Positions 12,749 through 23,285 of a stretch of 64,000 nucleotides of DNA are shown piece by piece. The position numbers were made by a program, and so were the translations under genes. The stretch's first letter is position 1. Each line of letters starts with the position of its first letter. Source of the stretch: Crossaster papposus (taxonomy: Eukaryota; Echinodermata; Asteroidea; Velatida; Solasteridae); NCBI GenBank assembly GCA_037893245.1, contig JBAIAA010000817.1, forward strand, positions 434,001 to 498,000. The letters run 5' to 3'. The notes beneath the pieces are model-generated. The model was not told where the DNA came from. It was given only the letters and a program-made list of their open reading frames with translations, and did no database searches.

Positions 12749-13001
12749 TTAAAAGTATTATACACTATTTGCAAACATCAAAATCAACAACAGTATCAAT
12801 TTTAAACAATTACCAGCCGGCAATCGTTGTAAAAAACCTGACTATTTTCATTCACTGAAACCAATTTATTGAATTCGTCAGTAGGAAGTCTAAAAACCAG
12901 ACTGCAAGAACAGCTTCTATTGACACAAAACTTTAAACTGGTCAGCGTCACAATATTTACTATAAAATTACATCAAAACAAATGGTGTATACTACCTTTA
13001 A
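12749..13001. mobile_element. TTAA-type hairpin MITE, 'ACACCATTTGC' family
   Basis: TTAA at 12749-12752 and 12998-13001. The left end reads AAAGTATTATACACTATTTG and the right end CAAATGGTGTATACTACCTT. It sits between the two duplicated exon candidates on the minus strand. Confidence 0.65.
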
Positions 13002-13278
13002 ACACAAACAGCCTCCACTGATATATAGACAGACAGAATATAGACAAGCAGACAACACTTACTGCTATCATTGCTCCTTTCACCTCAGTCATGACGTTGC
13101 GTACAGTCGTTGCCTTCTGAATTGCTGTCTTCCTTCTCGTCGGAAGTCCAATGACAACGAGGCTGTTTCCGTGATCCCCGTCCTAAAATACAAATTGAGA
13201 TAAAATGAGAGGTGAAAATCAAATTCATTCGGGCTAAACACAAACGGCCTTGACAGACTGACAAACTATAGACACACA

Positions 13279-14320
13279 GGGTGCGTTCACACATCGTTTT
13301 AAATTCGCTTAAAACACTAGTTGAACTCGATTTGGTTAAAAGTTTTAGCTAAACCGATGTCTGAACGGTTTTAGTTTTAACAGGATCGGTTTTATCTCGC
13401 CACTAAAACGGTGATTTAAAACACCTTGGAGTGAGGGCAAAACGGTGCGTGAACGGTTTCAGCTAAAACACTTCCATTTTAGCCGCCACAATTGACCCGG
13501 TGTTGCGTAAGCTGTTCTTGTGGCACGCTCTTGGGTGTAAACAAGTGCGGTAATTATTGTTACGTGCTCGGGTCCAGTACAGTTAAGCGTACATGTGCGT
13601 GCTACATAACCACGCCATTATTTGCCGCCATTGCAACGTTTTACCTCCATGATGGTTTTACACTAATTTCGGTTTCGTTACAATATCTACTAGTTTATCC
13701 GTGTATTTTCGTCAATCATTAACGTTAGCTGTACTTCCAATTATGTTCATCATCATGGCCAATGCTCAGACGACATCAAATGCGGTGAAAGGCTTAGAGA
13801 AAGGATAAAAAAAATACTGCGTGGTACGAATTAGTCGAGGGTGGAAGTAAAGGCCCTCACTAGCGGTGTGGGCCGAACTTTTTACAAGACAGCTACTATG
13901 CTTAAGGCTATCGGCTGCCGGTTAGCTTCTGCATTAGAAACAATCATTTGCTGAATCGCGATACTATTTTATGAAGAATTTCTCGAGACAGCGCCATGTT
14001 GAAAATCATGCATTTAGGGTTTGCTAATGTGCGCGCAACCAAGTGATGAATGCATGCATTACGAACTGTGTTAGGAGGCATGTATGCCTGTGGCTGCACA
14101 CAGAATGTTTTGATGCGCACACGAATTGTTGCGCACGAAATATGTAAACGAGCCGAAGTTCTACGTGACCCAAGAATAGAGATAAAACACTTAGAAGTTA
14201 AAACTCGCTATACTTAAAACAGTGTCTGAACGCTCGGTGTTTTAATTTTACGACCAACCACCTGTGGTGAGCGAACGCTTCAACTAAAAGTGTTTCAGCT
14301 AAAACACTGTGTGAACATGG
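13279..14320. mobile_element. Non-autonomous DNA transposon with GTGCGTTCACACA-type ends
   Basis: The left end is GGGTGCGTTCACACATCGTT and the right end is AACACTGTGTGAACATGG, which is its imperfect complement. Both ends are followed inward by related AACACT/TTTTAGCT-rich stretches. It is about 1.04 kb with no transposase frame found. The ends resemble hAT-type non-autonomous elements, but no clear 8-bp duplication is visible. Confidence 0.5.
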
Positions 14321-14562
14321 TCACAGACAATACTTACTGCTATCATTATGCCCCTTGCAAGAGTTCCTTCTTTCCCCTCAGTCTGCACTGCCATAGAGTT
14401 GTTGCTATTCAGGGTCTGGTCACAACAGCTAGTGGGCTCATCAAATGATCAGCACTGTCACTGCTCTCCTCGCCACTGGTGAAACCTTCTACAAAAACAA
14501 TAACCAACAACAATTTGCCAATTGATAATCTTCCGGTGCAGGTGGTGGGGTGTATGTGTATA

Positions 14563-14604
<42 letters not shown>
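14563..14604. repeat. Poly-G tract, 42 bases
   Basis: An uninterrupted run of G, one of at least nine runs of 16 or more G or C in this window. The length may be unreliable in assembly. Confidence 0.9.
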
Positions 14605-14605
<1 letters not shown>

Positions 14606-14786
14606 AATAATGGAATAGTACCCAAAAGTCTGCCACCTGTCAGATAACAATGCTCAAAAACTATGTGCATTTGAAACTGCTTACTTGCATTATTACTCAG
14701 ACCGTCAAAGGTATTCATTTTTTGGCATTGCATTAACAGTAGTATATGCACGCACATAACGGTATGTGACAGTCTCAACAACTTAC

Positions 14787-16291
14787 CTTCATTGACATGA
14801 AGCTCATCCAATGATTTACCATGCAGGTAAGGCAGGCTACCCCTTTCTAAGGTCAGGAAATGTCGAGACAACTAGGCAACTTTTTGGACGGTATCTGGTA
14901 ATTAGTAGTACTCCCTATGCACTTTCAAACCGTGACTCATGTAGTTTGCAAGTGACTTCAGTTGGTACTTCGTTAGCGGAAATTTGTAAATCAGTCGCTA
15001 CATGTTTACGAAGTTTAGTTGAGCCTGCCATATCTGCATATTCTCTCAGACAGTCACAACCTTGGATATGGCTTGTTCCAGAACAGCATGCAAACACATT
15101 TGCAGTTTCTGAAGCAACTTCAACATCATTTCTGTGTGTGACCAGTGCACTCAACCATGTGATTGACTCTTTGCTGACAAGCACGGGAACAGTCCGACCT
15201 CTTTTTCTAACAACTTCGGCTACTGTTAGTGTGAGCATTTTGCAGGGATGCCATTCCAGATCGCTCAACATGCACTCCCATCGCCATAGTTGTTGTGCTG
15301 CAATTGTGAAAGTCGTCAACTTTTAAGAGACCCCATTTTGCCGTCGGCGATTGAACATTAATAGATGGCATAGTGTCGCTTCATACAATTTGTTTACGCA
15401 GGTGCGATTTCCTCTTCTAGAGAACCTTGCAGTAGTTCCACTTCTCTGTTGCCCGTCTCGCAAGGGAACAAGGACATATCACAACATCGGCATGGGTGTA
15501 TAGAACTTCGGATTTGTTGTGTTTCTCTTGAAATGCACAGACATGTGGTCCCGTCGAATTAGTGTTCTGTCTCCTCAGCTTTCTGCCTATGGCCACACTC
15601 GAGGGCATTTTCCTTAACGATAAGTTTACATTTCTTTAGGAAATACCCAATCTTTAGCACAATTAATGAAGTACCACACAATTTGCTTGTGTACGTCAAA
15701 CTTGGCAACATCATGAATGGCTTTGATGACATAACTGCCATGCCGAGGATGAACAAACAGCTTGAGTAGTGCACTTGCTTGCTTGGTGTTATACCGGAGT
15801 TGTACAATGAGACGATCCAATTCCCGCATCTTGTTGCGGATGTAGCCATGTTGAATCACATCGTGTCCAGACGTGAACAATTCATGTTTAGCTATAGTAT
15901 CAGTACCAACAAGTTAGTTTTTGCTATCAGAGAAACCTAATCTCTCATCATTGGACTGATGGCCTGGTTCAACTGAAAAGACACTCCACACGGCCACTCC
16001 GCACACAAACTGTGCTAGCTACTATCAAGCTCGGCAGAAAGCTGGGAATTAAGAGGGCACTGGTGTCGCCAAATATCAGTATGTACATGTACATAAAAGC
16101 CATAACAGTGCATGCACGGTCCATATGCGTGTAGTTGTACTTTGCGATTGGGCCTGTAGTCTACAATAAAGAGACCATAACCTTGACGAAGAACGTGTCT
16201 TTGGTTACCAGCATTGCGGATTTTCGTAAACATTTCGTTAAAATCACCTCCGTCAGTCTCTGGCACAATATTGACAACCTCACTTTGCAGG
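14787..16291 (-). pseudogene. Tyrosine-recombinase-like gene, decayed
   Basis: Minus strand. The first exon seen (from 16291) encodes a Cys/His motif (PCMHCYGFYVHVHTDIWRH) typical of the N-terminus of a large invertebrate family. Next comes KHELFTSGHDVIQHGYIRNK at about 15880, then after a one-base frameshift LKIGYFLKKCKLIVKENAL (about 15650). The 14915-15319 part has a KRGRTVPVLVSKE block and STKLRKHVAT, which fits the Arg..His box of tyrosine recombinases. In another frame follows LANYMSHGLKVHREYY, the His and Tyr boxes, then a stop (TAA), LPDTVQKVA, a second stop (TAG) and SRHFLTLERGSLPYLHGKSL. The donor after LHVNEG is at 14787. The frameshifts and two nonsense codons argue that it no longer makes a full protein. 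Family membership is from remembered motif order; catalytic activity in the family is uncertain. Confidence 0.7.
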
Positions 16292-16301
16292 CTCATACAC
16301 A

Positions 16302-16321
16302 GGGGGGGGGGGGGGGGGGGG
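16302..16321. repeat. Poly-G tract serving as minus-strand polypyrimidine tract
   Basis: Twenty G on the + strand, hence poly-C on the minus strand. It lies just upstream of the inferred acceptor AG (16293-16292) of the recombinase-like exon. A near-identical copy of the exon start at 19598 lacks the run. Confidence 0.7.
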
Positions 16322-16850
16322 TGGTGCGATTGGTTCGTACGCACCCCCAAAAAGTACCAAAAGGTGCACATTTTCCGGGGTAAATCATGGTATTTTGATG
16401 TAGAAATCACCGTTCTGGCACACGAAAAATGGATTTGGCTTCAGCGATAATGTAAACTAAAAAATTCGCACCACCCCATAAAAAAATCATGCGCTGTTTG
16501 TGACACAACTGAAAATTAATGACGAGGCAATTTTGCCAGAGGTACAAGCAGTAGTGTTTCTGAGCGGTATGGCAATTACTCGTAAATCCCACATTAACAC
16601 AGTTTATGTAAAAATCCGTAGCACTCGCACTTCCGTATCAGTCTATCGGCTCGGTGCCTCAGAGGGTCAGGTGGGGTCAGAGAATCAAACTACAAGAATA
16701 TAATTTTTTTTTCGGGTTTTGCCAGCATCTGCGAACCCAAAACGAAAACAAAAAGTGTAACAATATTTGTGATAAAATACTAACACTAGAAAAGGGCATG
16801 ATGTGATTGTGCCTTCAAACCGAACAAGGTCCTTAGCAGGAGGTGATTTA

Positions 16851-17707
16851 TACAGGGTAAACTTTAAAAAACAAAACCCACCGGAAAATGGCCATAATCC
16901 CGAAAGTATACATTTCATGGAAAAACTGAAGTCAATATCAGAAAGTAGGAGCTACAAGCTTTCTTCTGACACCTACATCACAGGCCTACGGTCACTGGTA
17001 ACTGAGTATCATTGTCTTGAAAGCCATAGGCAGATTTCAGAAATGTCAAAATCAAAAATTTTGTAAGCCACATGGAAATGAACCATCCCTCTTCGCGGTC
17101 AGTGGTGTGCATCCAACCGCGTCTTTTCGCAGCCCAGGTTCAATACCTCGACCTAACTCCATGTGACTTTTTCCCTTGGGGATACCTTAAGAATAAGGTC
17201 TACGCTACTCCCCCATGGAACCTTGTGGAATTGCGGGAGAGGATTCAGCAAGAAGTTGACATTTTACGACAAGATCCGGGGATGGTGAGGAGAGCAGTGC
17301 AGGATATGCAAAGACGATGTGAAATTTGCGTTGAGAGAGGTGGCAGCCATGTTGAAGGAATCGGACCTTAAGGACTGAGAAAGATGCTTATGAAAGCCAA
17401 ATAAGTGTTTTAATTGTTATAAACAGGTTATAACAAATGGAATTATGTTCTTGTTCTTTTCCAGGCGACCTTATTTGCCTACACGAAGATAACAACACGC
17501 ACACCTATTTGGACATTTCTGAAATCTGCCTATGGTTTTCAAGACAATGGTACTCAGTTACCAGTGACCGTAGGCCTGCGATGTAGGTGTCAGAAGAAAG
17601 CTTGTAGCTCCTACTTTCTGATATTGACTTCAGTTTTTCCATGAAATGTATACTTTCGGGATTATGGCCATTTTCCAGTGGGTTTTGTTTTTTTAGGTTC
17701 GCCCTGT
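16851..17707. mobile_element. Mariner-type remnant with long inverted arms
   Basis: The ends are TACAGGGTAAACTTT and its imperfect complement ending GCCCTGTA, typical of mariner elements inserted at TA. The arms are about 200 bp (16851-17055 and 17506-17707), much longer than usual mariner ends, and nearly identical. The centre holds a transposase fragment. Confidence 0.7.
17072..17371 (+). pseudogene. Mariner-type transposase, C-terminal fragment
   Basis: A 99-residue frame containing LTPCDFFPWGYLKNKVY followed by NLVELRERIQQEV. It matches the third-Asp block (NPCDFFLWGYLK-type) and the C-terminal tail of mariner-family transposases. The N-terminal DNA-binding part and the first two catalytic Asp are missing, so it cannot act alone. 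The upstream ATG at 17072 is probably not a true start. Confidence 0.75.
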
Positions 17708-18370
17708 ACAACAGATTTTCAAAATCCCAAATTCACATCCTCCGTCCTAAATCACATCCTGGGTTAAGTGGATATAAATTCAGTGAATGTGAATTTGAAC
17801 AACTTAACCCAGGATGCGAATTTGGACTGAGAATGTGAATTTAGAGCATTGAATGTGATTTTGTAAATCTTTTGTTGAAATCACATTCTGCTGATAATTG
17901 TGTTCGCTTTGACTGCAAAATCCAATCAGATGTATGTAACCGCCTAGTTAACAAATTCAAAATGTTGTATATTTCTTTTTTTCGGTAATAAACAACATTT
18001 GCTTTTGCTGTAATTTTCAGATGTGGATTTGGAAGGTGAGTATTTTCTAGCAATGATTCAGTATATTTGAGGTCCCGTTGTTATCTTCACTGTATGGCTT
18101 TATTACACCTGGTATACATACAGCGGCTACATAGCCATTACTCTGTCACCAACTCAATACTCTGAAGACAAAAAGTTGAAAAGGAACAGCAATTGTTTGC
18201 TATTTAATGCATGTTCTCTCCAATAAGTGTTCACAAGTTGCTCTACCGACTCGTGACAATACTATATGACTGATGATAATTGATAAGTAATTTCCGTTCT
18301 TATCAGAATTATTTCCCTGGTAACATATTATATGCGACAGTCTAACGTTCGTCAGAATAGTAGTATCAAA

Positions 18371-18690
18371 GTGGCTATTTTTACGTGACCGTAACCCTAC
18401 TATTTTTACGTGATATAACTGGTTCCCGACACAGACAAGGGAAACTCAATACGCACGGAACGTATGAAGACCAACGACGGTTGACAGCCATAATTCACCA
18501 AAATAAATGGATACAATCCCTAGTTAATTATATACAGTCCCTAGTTTTTCGTATACACGACTTTTATAAAAGTTCTGTATACAAAAAACTAGGGCCTGTA
18601 TACAATTAACTAGGGACTGCGCATGTGCTACCGGAATTCACATAAAAATAGACGAAGTACGTAGGTTTACAGACGCGTAAAAATAGCCAC
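18371..18690. mobile_element. Non-autonomous element with GTGGCTATT ends, short copy
   Basis: The ends are GTGGCTATTTTTACGTGACC and GTAAAAATAGCCAC. It shares both ends and internal blocks (GGTTCCCGACACAGACAAGG, GGGACTGCGCATG) with the longer copy at 56409-57075. Confidence 0.7.
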
Positions 18691-18991
18691 GGCCTAGTAG
18701 TATATGGCACCCAAATCAACAATCATCAGTGCATACTGTATTATCTTGGAAAATAGTCACCGTTTTTTTCAAAATAGGACCTCAAGGCATACTTACTACT
18801 AGCTGAATTTCTACAGATTCTTGACGTGCTTCATCTAGCTAGCATGATAAATGCGGTGTACTGTATACGGTGTACTGTATAAGCCTACCGCACTCGCACT
18901 GTAGAGAAAAAAATAGCAGCTGCAGTTTAGGGTTAAATTTAGAAACGGTACGAATATTAATAGGAATAAGTTAGTCCGAGTTACTAGACTG

Positions 18992-19074
18992 TAGTTATCA
19001 CTTTTTTAACATTTGGACATCATCTGGCGCTACAGTACCGCCAGATGATGTCTAAATGTTAAAATAGTGATAAC
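18992..19074. repeat. Compact hairpin, stem about 36 bp
   Basis: AGTTATCACTTTTTTAACAT pairs with the complement at 19055-19074, and CATCATCTGGCG pairs with CGCCAGATGATG around a loop of about 9 bases (CTACAGTAC). The size is like a microRNA precursor, but short palindromic MITEs look the same. Confidence 0.6.
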
Positions 19075-19597
19075 TAGAGTCCACTAATAGTAATACAGTT
19101 GTTCTACTAGTTCCGGATTTTTCCTAGTTCTAACTCCCTTTAAATAAAAACCTACCTCTAATATGGCTCGGTATCAAATACTATTAGATGAAGTGCATTT
19201 TGAAAAGAAACATGCAAGCTTCTCGATACATAAATATCTTTCCAATAAAATATCCAGAAAAGGAATTTTGGCTAGATTTTTGACTCGTACTTTGACATGT
19301 TTGGACATTTTTTAGACAATCACTAAATCACATATTCTGCGTCATGTCACACACAACGTTTTATTTCGATTATGCCTTTTTGTGGTTTACAGTTGTATCA
19401 ACTCATGCATTGATTATTTGTTAAGTAAAAATAAGTCTAAGAAGAGTCTCCAGTATTAAAAAAAATGTCAAAGACTGAACATATATTTTTTCCTATTTCC
19501 GGATCACGCGTAAAATACAACTACACGCACGTTTCAGTGATGTGATCGGTCAAAGTTTATCGGCTCAATGCCGCGCAACACACATTACAGTCCCGTT

Positions 19598-19659
19598 CAC
19601 CTCTGTCAGTCTCTGGCACAATATTGACAACCTCACTTTGCAGGCTCATACACAGGGTG
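19598..19659 (-). repeat. Duplicated start of the recombinase-like exon
   Basis: About 60 bp nearly identical to 16244-16304, including the splice acceptor and the first codons (LQSEVVNIVPETD) of the minus-strand exon. The frame stops soon after, so it is a stranded fragment. Confidence 0.65.
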
Positions 19660-20194
19660 CGATTGACTGACTGTCGGTACTTTTGACGTCGTATTTAAAA
19701 AAAAGGAAGAGCAAAGATATCGAAACAAAAACTGTACTTTCTCCATGACTCAAGGTAAACTAGTACTACAAACCTATTTCTTTTGAATTTCGATGATTAG
19801 ACTTGCCAAAAACAGTCTGAATATTTTGTGCGATCCGGAACTAGGAAAACGTCTGTACAGGCTAGTCATGGTCTGGACATGGTGGAGAAATAAGACGTAA
19901 ACATGTAGTACAAAAGTACATGTACTAAATAGGATACACAAAAATATATACACTATCTATAACCAATGCTCTTACATGTTGATAGTCTCGATATTTCTTT
20001 GATATAATACATCTTGATAATTCGCCAGAATTAGCACTCAGTCGGGCGTAATTTCTCTCTAAATGTGAGATCATGTTTGCACAGGCTAGGCGCACACACA
20101 TGTACACACCACTGACCTCTATACCACATGAGCTAGTAGAGCGCCCTCTGTGGTTGGTGAGCTAGCCGTTTTTATTTAAGTACATGTATTGCCA

Positions 20195-22375
20195 TTTATT
20201 GTGGTCCCGGCAATTTGGCCTCAAAATAGACAAAATTGTCTATAATATCTGTTCTGAATGACCAATCGACACAAAATTTGGAATTACTCAGCAGATTCTG
20301 CATTCTTTTCAGTTTTAAAAGTTTCAGACAAAAAGGTATATTGTTTACTAAATCAATGTTGGATTTTCATGTGTTTTTATTATACAATATTCAATTTTGA
20401 CTAAATATATGTTAAAATACCGGTAAAATCACTTGCAATTGACCAATCGTTACAAAAGTTGGCATACGATATCGCACAATAGATACGTTTGTGCTCTGCA
20501 GATTTTAGGAAAATCCCTAAAATTTCACCCACTCAAAATACAAAAATTGTTAAGAAATGCCAGTTTATGGTGGTCGGGGCAATTTGGCCTCAAAATAGAC
20601 AAAATTTTCTATAATATCTGTTCTGAATGACCAATCGACACAAAATTTGGAATTACTCAGCAGATTTTGCATTCTTTTTAGTTTTAAAAGTTTCAGACAA
20701 AAAGGTATATTGTTTACTAAATCAATGTTGGATTTTCATGTGTTTTTATTATACAATATTCAATTTTGACTAAATATATGTTAAAATACCGGTAAAATCA
20801 CTTGCAATTGACCAATCGTTACAAAAGTTGGCATACGATATCGCACAATAGATACGTTTGTGCTCTGCAGATTTCAGGAAAATCCCTAAAATTTCACCCA
20901 CTCAAAATACAAAAATTGTTAAGAAATGCCAGTTTATGGTGGTCGGGGCAATTTGGCCTCAAAATAGACAAAATTGTCTATAATATCTGTTCTGAATGAC
21001 CAATCGACACAAAATTTGGAATTACTCAGCAGATTCTGCATTCTTTTCAGTTTTAAAACTTTCAGACAAAAGGAATATTGTTTACTAAATCAATGTTTTA
21101 TTTTCATGTGTTTTTATTATACAATATTCAATTTTGACTAAATATATGTTAAAATACCGGTAAAATCACTTGCAATTGACCAATCGTTACAAAAGTTGAC
21201 ATACGATATCGCACAATAGATACGTTTGTGCTCTGCAGATTTCAGAAAAATCCCTATAATTTCACCCACTCAAAATACAAAAAGTGTTAAGAAATGCCAT
21301 TTATTGTGGTCGCAATTTGGCCTCAAAATAGACAAAATTGTCTATAATATCTGTTCTGAATGACCAATCGACACAAAATTTGGAATTACTCAGCAGATTC
21401 TGCATTCTTTTCAGTTTTAAAAGTTTCAGACAAAAGGAATATTGTTTACTAAATCAATGTTGGATTTTCATGTGTTTTTATTATACAATATTCAATTTTG
21501 ACTAAATATATGTTAAAATACCGGTAAAATCACTTGCAATTGACCAATCGTTACAAAAGTTGGCATACGATATCGCACAATAGATACGTTTGTGCTCTGC
21601 AGATTTCAGGAAAATCCCTAAAATTTCACCCACTCAAAATACAAAAATTGTTAAGAAATGCCAGTTTATGGTGGTCGGGGCAATTTGGCCTCAAAATAGA
21701 CAAAATTTTCTATAATATCTGTTCTGAATGACCAATCGACACAAAATGTTGAATTACTCAGCAGATTTTGCATTCTTTTCAGTTTTAAAACTTTCAGACA
21801 AAAGGAATATTGTTTACTAAATCAATGTTGGATTTTCATGTGTTTTTATTATACAATATTCAATTTTGACTAAATATATGTTAAAATACCGGTAAAATCA
21901 CTTGCAATTGACCAATCGTTACAAAAGTTGACATACGATATCGCACAATGAATACGTTTGTGCTCTGCAGATTTCAGAAAAATCCCTATAATTTCACCCA
22001 CTCAAAATACAAAAATTGTTAAGAAATGCCAGTTTATGGTGGTCGGGGCAATTTGGCCTCAAAATAGACAAAATTGTCTATAATATCTGTTCTGAATGAC
22101 CAATCGACACAAAATTTTGAATTACTTAACAGATTCTGCATAAATTTCAGTTTTAAAACTTTCAGACAAAAGGAATATTGTTTACTAAATCAATGTTGGA
22201 TTTTCATGTGTTTTTATTATACAATATTCAATGTTGACTAAATATATGTTAAAATACCGGTAAAATCACTTGCAATTGACCAATCGTTACAAAAGTTGGC
22301 ATACGATATCGCACAATGGATACGTTTGTGCTCTGCATATTTCAGAAAAGTTGGTAAAGTTCACACACCCACAAA
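20195..22375. repeat. 369-bp satellite array, six units plus a degenerate one
   Basis: The anchor CAATTTGGCCTCAAAATAGA recurs at 20211, 20580, 20949, 21313, 21681 and 22049, a spacing of 364-369 bp. Each unit contains a 65-codon frame (MQLTNRYKSW...), identical or nearly so in three units. There is no start context or splice support, so I read this as a by-product of the repeat. A diverged seventh unit runs to about 22740. Confidence 0.9.
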
Positions 22376-22740
22376 CTAAATAAATTCTCAAATTTGTTAG
22401 GAGTTACCAGTTTTTGCTAAAAATGTGCAAAACATTCCCAATATTAGTTGTGAATGATCAATCAGCACAACATTGGGACTTAGTTAGCAGATTATGGATT
22501 CTTGTCAGTTCCACAATTTTCAGACAAAATTGATTTTCATGTATTTGTCACATAAGGATCATCAAACATTGCAAAATAGGGTGAAATACACATAAATTCA
22601 GTCAGTCACAAATGAACAATCCTACATTTGGTATATGGTATTCCATGGTTAATTTGTTTGTGCTTTTGTAGATTTGAGAACATACCGTAATGTTAAACAA
22701 AAACAATTAGCATATCGTCCGAAATTACAAACATTTAGGC

Positions 22741-23285
22741 AACTTTTCTTTTTGGATTCTATACACACCGCCCTCTTACTACAAAAAAGGTTCGATGTCA
22801 AGTTATGTCACTAAAACATTTTTTTGTACATGGACGCATCATGTAAAAAACTGTCAACCTTGGTTGGCATTGTGGCCGATATTAATGTTTTCCAAATAAT
22901 TTATTTTGTTTATATATTTGTGTTGCCTCCGTGTAAGATGTTTTATTGCATAGCTTTGGAAAATATTACATTTTTGTTTCAGCTTTGTAAAGTTTTTGTT
23001 CAGCTTACTAGGCACAACAAAACTGTGAACCAATGAGAAAGCGACATTGCGCGCCATTTTGGCACGTGTGTGTGGTGTGGCATACCGTGGTGTGTGCCGT
23101 ACGGTACGGTATATACGGTGCATCATGCAGTGACTTGACTGTCTGAATGATGTTGTCACTGCTACATGTACAAGTTGCTAGTTTTAAATTTAGTGCTAGG
23201 CCTATAAAACCGTAAAAGTTAGGTGATTTTTGGTCTACACACTACACAGTCAGCTGGATTTGCTTGAATTAAGAGTTTGTAAGTC
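22741..23285. promoter_or_regulatory. 5' flank of the HECT gene
   Basis: About 545 bp before the ATG at 23286. No consensus TATA box at a plausible distance is obvious. A GTACGGTACGGTATATACGG stretch lies at about 23098. The transcription start cannot be placed from sequence alone. Confidence 0.25.

Larger units (their letters stand above)
8928..14488 (-). pseudogene. Putative 3' exons of the recombinase-like gene upstream at 14787-16291
   Basis: Several minus-strand exon candidates have good splice sites: 14338-14488, 13063-13182, 12602-12695, 10342-10424 and the terminal exon 8928-9061. The last two join in phase to give a basic C-terminus (KRQRLVKKRADSFK, stop). The 14338-14488 exon joins in phase to the recombinase-like exon ending at 14787 and starts with a Ser/Glu-rich stretch (SGEESSDSADHL). 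It then meets a stop and continues in another frame, consistent with decay. The 13063-13182 and 12602-12695 exons are duplicates of each other, sharing VVIGLPTRRK and VVGLPTGRK. The linkage to one transcript is inferred from phase and orientation. The C-terminal part has no motif that I recognise. Confidence 0.42.

Noticed and set aside
14811-15326. 171-codon + strand frame
   Set aside because: It is the complement of the recombinase-like coding region, whose motifs are on the minus strand.
20433-21731. Three repeated 65-residue proteins
   Set aside because: They are satellite-unit frames with no promoter or splice support, and they are disrupted in sister units.
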